From the NCBI RefSeq assembly GCF_019039055.1, contig NZ_JAHOPB010000001.1, forward strand, positions 3,632,001 through 3,696,000: DNA of 64,000 nucleotides. Direction: 5' to 3'. Position numbers and translations under genes: made by a program. The number at the start of each line of letters is the position of its first letter. Positions within the stretch are counted from its first letter, which is position 1. The notes under the pieces are model-generated. The model worked only from the letters and a program-made list of their open reading frames with translations. It ran no database searches and was not told the DNA's origin. The DNA is from Reyranella humidisoli (GTDB lineage: Bacteria > Pseudomonadota > Alphaproteobacteria > Reyranellales > Reyranellaceae). Positions 58,635 through 64,000 of the stretch are shown in pieces.

Positions 58635-60083
58635 ATGTCGCTGATCAAAGGTGAAACCGGCGAGTGGGAGATCGTCCTGGGGCTGGAAGTCCATGCCCAG
58701 GTGATTTCCGACGCCAAGCTCTTCTCCGGCGCGCCGACCGCGTTCGGGGCCGCTCCCAACACCCAGGTGTCGCTGGTCGACGCCGCCATGCCCGGCATGC
58801 TGCCCGTGATCAACGAGCGCTGCGTGGAGCAGGCGATCCGGACCGGCCTCGGGCTCAATGCCAAGATCAACCTGCGCTCGATCTTCGACCGGAAGAATTA
58901 CTTCTATCAGGACCTGCCGCAGGGCTATCAGATCTCGCAGTACAAGGACCCGATCGTGGGCGAGGGCGCGGTCGAGATCGACCTGCCGGACGGCACGACG
59001 CGCAGCATCGGCATCGAGCGACTGCATCTGGAGCAGGATGCAGGCAAGAGCCTGCACGACCAGCATCCCAGCCAGACCTATGTGGACCTGAACCGGTCGG
59101 GCGTGGCGCTGATGGAGATTGTCAGCAAACCCGACATGCATTCGGCGGACGAGGCGGCGGCCTATCTCTCCAAGCTGCGCTCGATCGTGCGCTATCTGGG
59201 CACTTGCGACGGCAACATGGACGAGGGCTCCATGCGATGCGACGTCAACGTGTCGGTGCGCAGGCCGGGCCGCGAGCTGGGCACGCGCTGCGAAATCAAG
59301 AACGTGAACTCGATCCGCTTCGTGAAGCAGGCGATCGAGTACGAAGCGCGCCGCCAGATCGAGGTGATCGAAGGTGGCGGCACAATCAAGCAGGAAACCC
59401 GGAACTTCGATTCGGGCCGCGGCGAGACGCGCTCATCGCGTTCGAAGGAAGACGCGCAGGATTATCGCTACTTCCCCGATCCCGATCTTCTGCCGCTGAT
59501 CTTCACGCAGGAGTATGTCGACCAGATTCGCGCGACCCTGCCGGAGCTGCCGGATGCGCGGAAGAACCGCTACATCAAGGATTACGGTCTCTCGGCCTAC
59601 GATGCCGGCGTGCTGACCGCGGAGAAGGAGACGGCCGAGTTCTTCGAGGCCGTCGCCAAGGGCCGCGACGCCAAGCAGGCCGCCAACCTGGTCACGGGCG
59701 ACTTCTTCGCCATGCTGAAACGGCGCGGGGCCACCTTCGAGACCTCGCCGGTCAGCGCCGCCAACCTCGGCAAGCTGCTCGACCTGCAGGCCGACGGCAC
59801 GATCTCGGGCCGCATCGCCAAGGACCTGTTCGTTGCCATGGAGGAGACGGGCAAGGACCCGGCGACCCTGGTCGAGGAGCGGGGCCTGAAGCAGGTGACC
59901 GATACCGGCGCGATCGAGGCTGCGATCAAGGCGGTGATCGACGCCAATCCCGGCCAGCTCGCGGCTTACAAGGCAAAGCCCACCCTGATGGGGTGGTTCG
60001 TAGGACAGGTGATGAAGTCGACTGGCGGCAAGGCCAACCCGAAGATCGTGAACGAGCTGCTGAAGAAAGCGCTCGACGCCTGA
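58635..60083 (+). CDS. gatB: Asp-tRNA(Asn)/Glu-tRNA(Gln) amidotransferase subunit B
   Basis: GatB activates the misacylated aspartyl or glutamyl group with ATP and hands it to ammonia from GatA. The 482-residue product starts [23 protein letters not shown]. It has the cradle motifs [19 protein letters not shown] and [21 protein letters not shown] and the [20 protein letters not shown] block. The helical YqeY-like C-terminal domain (about 330-482) binds tRNA. I chose the ATG at 58635, as homologues begin there. The related gatC-gatA pair is 4.1 kb upstream. The next gene starts one base after its stop. Confidence 0.97.
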   Translation: MSLIKGETGEWEIVLGLEVHAQVISDAKLFSGAPTAFGAAPNTQVSLVDAAMPGMLPVINERCVEQAIRTGLGLNAKINLRSIFDRKNYFYQDLPQGYQISQYKDPIVGEGAVEIDLPDGTTRSIGIERLHLEQDAGKSLHDQHPSQTYVDLNRSGVALMEIVSKPDMHSADEAAAYLSKLRSIVRYLGTCDGNMDEGSMRCDVNVSVRRPGRELGTRCEIKNVNSIRFVKQAIEYEARRQIEVIEGGGTIKQETRNFDSGRGETRSSRSKEDAQDYRYFPDPDLLPLIFTQEYVDQIRATLPELPDARKNRYIKDYGLSAYDAGVLTAEKETAEFFEAVAKGRDAKQAANLVTGDFFAMLKRRGATFETSPVSAANLGKLLDLQADGTISGRIAKDLFVAMEETGKDPATLVEERGLKQVTDTGAIEAAIKAVIDANPGQLAAYKAKPTLMGWFVGQVMKSTGGKANPKIVNELLKKALDA

Positions 60084-60084
60084 C

Positions 60085-60852
60085 ATGACCGTCAAGCTCT
60101 ACGCCATGACCTGCGGCCGGCTGGTCGGCCGCCTCAAGGACATGATCGAGGGCGAGGACGGCCAGGTCGCGTTGCCCATCCCATCCTACCTGATCGAACA
60201 CCCCAAGGGCCGGGCGGTGTTCGATACCGGCATGCATCCGCAATGCCGCACCGACGCGGCCGGCCGGCTGGGCGAGCGGGTCGCACGCATCTTCGGCTTC
60301 GAGCACTTCGGGGCCGACGACGACGTGAAGTCGCGTCTCGAATCGATCGACCGCGATCCCGGCAAGATCGACTTCATCGTGAACAGCCACCTGCATTTCG
60401 ACCATGCCGGCGGCAACGAACTCGTGCCCAACGCCACGATGGTGGTGCAGAAGCGCGAATGGGAAGCCGCGCAGGATCCCGAGCTGGCCGCCAAGATCGG
60501 CTTCTTCCGTGCCGACTTCGACCATGGCCATCCGGTGAAGCAGGTCGACGGCGAGCATGACCTGTTCGGCGACGGCTCCGTTGTCTGCATCCCGACCTAT
60601 GGCCATACGCCGGGCCACCAGTCGCTGAAGGTGCGCACCGAGGCGGGCGAGATCGTGATCACGGGCGACGCCTGTTACTTCTGCCGGACTCTGCGCGAAC
60701 GCCGCCTGCCGCGCTTCGTTTACGACCGCGAGCAGATGCTGGCGTCGCTTGATCGGCTCGAGGTTCTGGAGAAGGGCGGGGCGCGCCTGTTCTTCGGTCA
60801 CGACCCCGACTTCTGGAAGGACGTGCCGCAGGCGCCTGTCCCGGCTTTCTGA
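60085..60852 (+). CDS. Metallo-beta-lactamase fold hydrolase, N-acyl homoserine lactonase-like
   Basis: This is a 255-residue metal-dependent hydrolase. The zinc motif is HLHFDH (102-107), with His178 in GHTPGHQSLKV, Asp195 in VITGDACYF and His239 in LFFGHDPDFWK, a full dinuclear site. The N-terminus (TVKLYAMTCGRL) and FDTGMHPQ block match the AiiA/AttM-like lactonase group, which opens acyl-homoserine lactones; other esters are possible. It begins one base after gatB and probably shares its transcript. Confidence 0.88.
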   Translation: MTVKLYAMTCGRLVGRLKDMIEGEDGQVALPIPSYLIEHPKGRAVFDTGMHPQCRTDAAGRLGERVARIFGFEHFGADDDVKSRLESIDRDPGKIDFIVNSHLHFDHAGGNELVPNATMVVQKREWEAAQDPELAAKIGFFRADFDHGHPVKQVDGEHDLFGDGSVVCIPTYGHTPGHQSLKVRTEAGEIVITGDACYFCRTLRERRLPRFVYDREQMLASLDRLEVLEKGGARLFFGHDPDFWKDVPQAPVPAF

Positions 60853-60860
60853 AGTCGGCC

Positions 60861-61613
60861 TCAGTTCTGCGGGATGAACTCGATCATGAGGCCGCCGGTC
60901 TGTTCCGGCGCCACCAGGACTCGATCTCCTTCGGCAAGCGCGAACGGGACATTGTTGGCGCTGAGCAGGCCCTGCAGCGGACGAGCCCGCTCTACGGCGA
61001 TAGCGACGCCGACGACCGCCGGCAGCTCGGTCGGCATCATCATCTCCAGCGCCTTGTATTCGAGTTGGAAGGCGAGCGACGACCAGATCAGCAGTTCGAC
61101 CGAACCCGCCTTGACCATCGTGCAGCCGTCGAAGATTTCCTCGGTCGAGGCACCCCACGCGGCCTTAAGGGCCTTCGCCGCTTCCTTCGGCGATTCGGCA
61201 ATGGCATGAATGGCCATCATGCCCAGCGCGCCATTGGGATGGACGATCCATTCAGGTTCCATGAACGCATCGGGCGTCTCGTGCTTCACCGGGAACCAGG
61301 GCAGGGGGCCGCTGCTCTCGCCGACCACGACGCCGGCATCGACCTCGAAGCCGTCCTCGGTCTCCCAGGAATGTGTGCGCTCCTCGCCCTCGAGTTCCGG
61401 CACGTTGAGGGCGAGGGAGATCAGCGGCGGATGGCCCTGAAGCAGCTCGACGTAGTTCGGCACGTCGTCGCGGTCGGGCTGGAAGCAGATGCAGCGCGGC
61501 TCCACGTCGTCCGGCGTCAGGTTGAAGCCGAGCTGGTTCAGACGGGCTGCGGTTTCGGCCGGGTCGGAGACGGTCAGGGAGAGGTGGTCGATATCGCGTG
61601 CAGAAATTTTCAT
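60861..61613 (-). CDS. VOC family protein (glyoxalase-like)
   Basis: This 250-residue protein starts MKISARDIDHLSLTVSDPAE, the typical vicinal-oxygen-chelate opening with a metal-binding His in DHLSLTV. It contains two duplicated half-modules: LNQLGFNLTPDDV to LLQGHPP, and later VVGVAIAVERARPLQGLL to GGLMIEFIPQN with a terminal Glu. This fits large VOC proteins of the glyoxalase-like PF13468 type; the substrate is unknown. It converges on the lactonase-like gene and diverges from a GST gene. Confidence 0.85.
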   Translation of the reverse strand: MKISARDIDHLSLTVSDPAETAARLNQLGFNLTPDDVEPRCICFQPDRDDVPNYVELLQGHPPLISLALNVPELEGEERTHSWETEDGFEVDAGVVVGESSGPLPWFPVKHETPDAFMEPEWIVHPNGALGMMAIHAIAESPKEAAKALKAAWGASTEEIFDGCTMVKAGSVELLIWSSLAFQLEYKALEMMMPTELPAVVGVAIAVERARPLQGLLSANNVPFALAEGDRVLVAPEQTGGLMIEFIPQN

Positions 61614-61686
61614 GCCCGCTCATATAGGCTTACACCCCCCCTGCTCAAGTGCGATGCTGCGGGGCCTTAATTCACTGGAGGAAACG

Positions 61687-62309
61687 ATGTCCAAGATGAC
61701 TCTGTACGGCATTTGGCTGAGCGGCCCGACCTACAAGGCGGGGCTCGCCATGTCGCTGATGGGCCAGTCCTTTGCCTACAAGCATGTCGACCTGCGGGCC
61801 GGCGCGCACAAGCAGCCCGAGTATCTGGCGATCAACCGCTTCGGCCAGGTGCCGGCGCTGGTCGACGGCGACCTCAAGCTCTGCCAGTCGGGCGCGATCC
61901 TGCTCTATCTCGCCGACAAGTCCGGCAAGATGGGTGGCAAGACGGCCGAGGAGAAGGCGCGCGTGCGCGAGTGGCTGTTCTGGGAGTTCGATCGCCTCGC
62001 CTCGAACATCTACCGGCCCCGCGCCATCAAGCGCGGCTTCATGAAGGCCGACGACAACGTCCACCAGATGTACGTCAACCAGGCCGGCGATGCGCTGAAG
62101 GTGCTCGACGGTGCGCTGGCCAAGTCCGACTTCCTGGTCGGCAGCGAGGCGACCATCGCCGACGTCGCTGTCTACGGCGACGTGGCCTATGCCGAGGAAG
62201 GCGCGATCGACCTCTCGCCGTATCCCAACGTGAAGTCCTGGATGGCGCGCGTCGAGAAGCTGCCGGGCTTCAAGAAGTACGAGGACGTTCTGCCGAAGCA
62301 GGACGCCGC

Positions 62310-62313
<4 letters not shown>
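61687..62313 (+). CDS. Glutathione S-transferase family protein
   Basis: The 208-residue cytosolic GST has an N-terminal thioredoxin-like domain (MSKMTLYGIWLSGPTYKAGL, with Ser rather than Cys or Tyr near the catalytic site). The cis-Pro segment is FGQVPALVDGDLKLCQSGAIL (quoted in part), and the C-terminal helical domain has LVGSEATIADVAVYGDVAYA, the N-capping box. It likely conjugates or reduces small electrophiles with glutathione. A GGAGGAAACG ribosome site supports the ATG at 61687. It overlaps the convergent COG0523 gene by four bases. Confidence 0.92.
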
Positions 62314-63365
<1,052 letters not shown>

Positions 63366-63388
63366 CGCACGTCACTCTCACGAATGCA

Positions 63389-63402
63389 TATGTAACAACA
63401 TA
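63389..63402 (-). promoter_or_regulatory. Palindromic element upstream of the COG0523 gene (Zur-like candidate)
   Basis: On the minus strand the sequence TATGT-TGTT-ACATA is a 5-bp-arm inverted repeat, 24 bases upstream of the start. AT-rich palindromes with a TGTTA core are bound by Zur; the match is partial. Confidence 0.3.
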
Positions 63403-63479
63403 ACGGATGTCGCTTCTGCTTGACGCTGCAACCTGAGGGTATGACGCTTCCCGCATCAACAAGAAAAGGAGGGGCGTTC

Positions 63480-64000
63480 ATGGACTCGAGATACCTTCAG
63501 GACAAGGAAGAGCTCAAGCAGCCGCGTCAGGAGATCGACGAGGACCGGCGATCTTTCCTGACGGCGGGCCTCGTGGGCGGCGCCGTCGCGGCGGGCACGC
63601 TGGCAGCCGGCATGGCGCACGCGCAGCAGGTCGCGCAGGCACCCGCGCTGTCGGACAAGGTCTGGTGGCCGCATCCCAAGTGGGGCAAGGACGACCAGGC
63701 CGGCGCCTCCAACTACATGACGCCCGAGAAGGTCCTCGACACGGTGAAGTGGATCAAGGACGGCAAGATCTACCGTATCGGCCGCATCTATGAATCGGCG
63801 ATGCCCAAGTTCGGCGAGCGGGCCTTCACCTTGCGCATCCCGGGTAGCCCGACCGGCGGCCCCTTTGGCGTCAATAAACTGATCTACAACGACGAGTACC
63901 TGTCGACGGAGATCGGCCAGACCGGAACGCAGTTCGACGGTCTCGCGCACATCGGTATCCAGATGGGCAAGGACGGCGACAAGACCGAGATGCGTTACTA
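63480..64000 (+). CDS. Cyclase family protein (kynurenine formamidase-like), N-terminal part
   Basis: The sequence shows 173 codons and then runs off the right edge. A twin-arginine signal (EDRRSFLTAGLVGGAVAAG, 21-39) ends at GMAHAQ, so the protein is likely exported folded. The mature part contains WWPHPKWGKDDQAGASNYMTPEK and GQTGTQFDGLAHIG (about 143-156). This is the cyclase-family motif where GTH(xD) usually gives a metal His; here Gln replaces that His, and the following Asp and His remain. A strong AAAGGAGGGG ribosome site precedes the ATG at 63480. The C-terminal half is missing. Confidence 0.87.
   Translation, partial: MDSRYLQDKEELKQPRQEIDEDRRSFLTAGLVGGAVAAGTLAAGMAHAQQVAQAPALSDKVWWPHPKWGKDDQAGASNYMTPEKVLDTVKWIKDGKIYRIGRIYESAMPKFGERAFTLRIPGSPTGGPFGVNKLIYNDEYLSTEIGQTGTQFDGLAHIGIQMGKDGDKTEMRY

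Overview
The window is about 64 kb of high-GC, densely packed bacterial chromosome. Gene content and order point to an alphaproteobacterium: purM, DUF2066, AI-2E and hdaA in a row; ppk-ppx-rnd-aspS; pyrB-pyrC-plsY-dprA-topA-rnr-DUF983-rpmG; ruvX close to gatCAB; and EipB-family periplasmic proteins. TctC-type binding proteins, an LLM flavoenzyme and a Tat-exported cyclase suggest a free-living Rhodospirillales/Reyranella-like lineage, but that rank is inference. I see no rRNA, tRNA, CRISPR array, prophage or recognisable transposase gene.

Layout. 1-4.9 kb: purM (cut by the left edge) diverges from DUF2066, AI-2E permease, hdaA, DUF2147 and an SDR gene. 4.9-12.3 kb: a SixA-like phosphatase, polyphosphate kinase and exopolyphosphatase, RNase D, and AspRS. 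12.4-21.3 kb: a secreted small protein behind an operator-like promoter, a 2-hydroxyacid dehydrogenase, two tandem EipB-like genes, a GIY-YIG nuclease bracketed by paired palindromic repeats, a ROK kinase, an Ntn-type amide hydrolase, a patatin lipase, an MFS carrier and a TerB/DUF533 protein. 21.4-27.5 kb: an LLM oxidoreductase, DUF2867, an isochorismatase-like protein, two transglutaminase-like proteins, an aldehyde dehydrogenase and rpmG. 27.5-41.8 kb: S41 protease, DUF983, rnr, topA, dprA, then an inserted MFS gene and orphan binding protein, plsY, a Pro-rich secreted protein, and pyrC/pyrB. 41.9-48.8 kb: a divergent citrate synthase pair, two divergent 2-oxoglutarate oxygenases, and an operon with an amidohydrolase, a YtkA-like protein and a di-heme peroxidase. 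48.8-64 kb: ruvX, an alpha/beta hydrolase, a cNMP-domain Na+/H+ antiporter, gatC-gatA, a TctC/D-aminoacylase/TctC cassette, gatB, a lactonase-like hydrolase, VOC, GST, a COG0523 GTPase and a cyclase cut by the right edge.

How the genes work together. AspRS plus GatCAB can supply the indirect route to Asn-tRNA (and Gln-tRNA). PPK1 and PPX make and degrade polyphosphate. PyrB sits with a PyrC whose metal ligands look degenerate, so it may be structural rather than catalytic. The core housekeeping blocks are interrupted by accessory catabolic and transport genes.

The most unusual feature is a family of about 29-bp imperfect palindromes, found as four closely spaced inverted pairs (15.7, 16.1, 21.4 and 27.2 kb). 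Two of the pairs flank the GIY-YIG gene, and one copy encodes that protein's last eight residues and its stop codon. No intergenic gap exceeds 300 bases.
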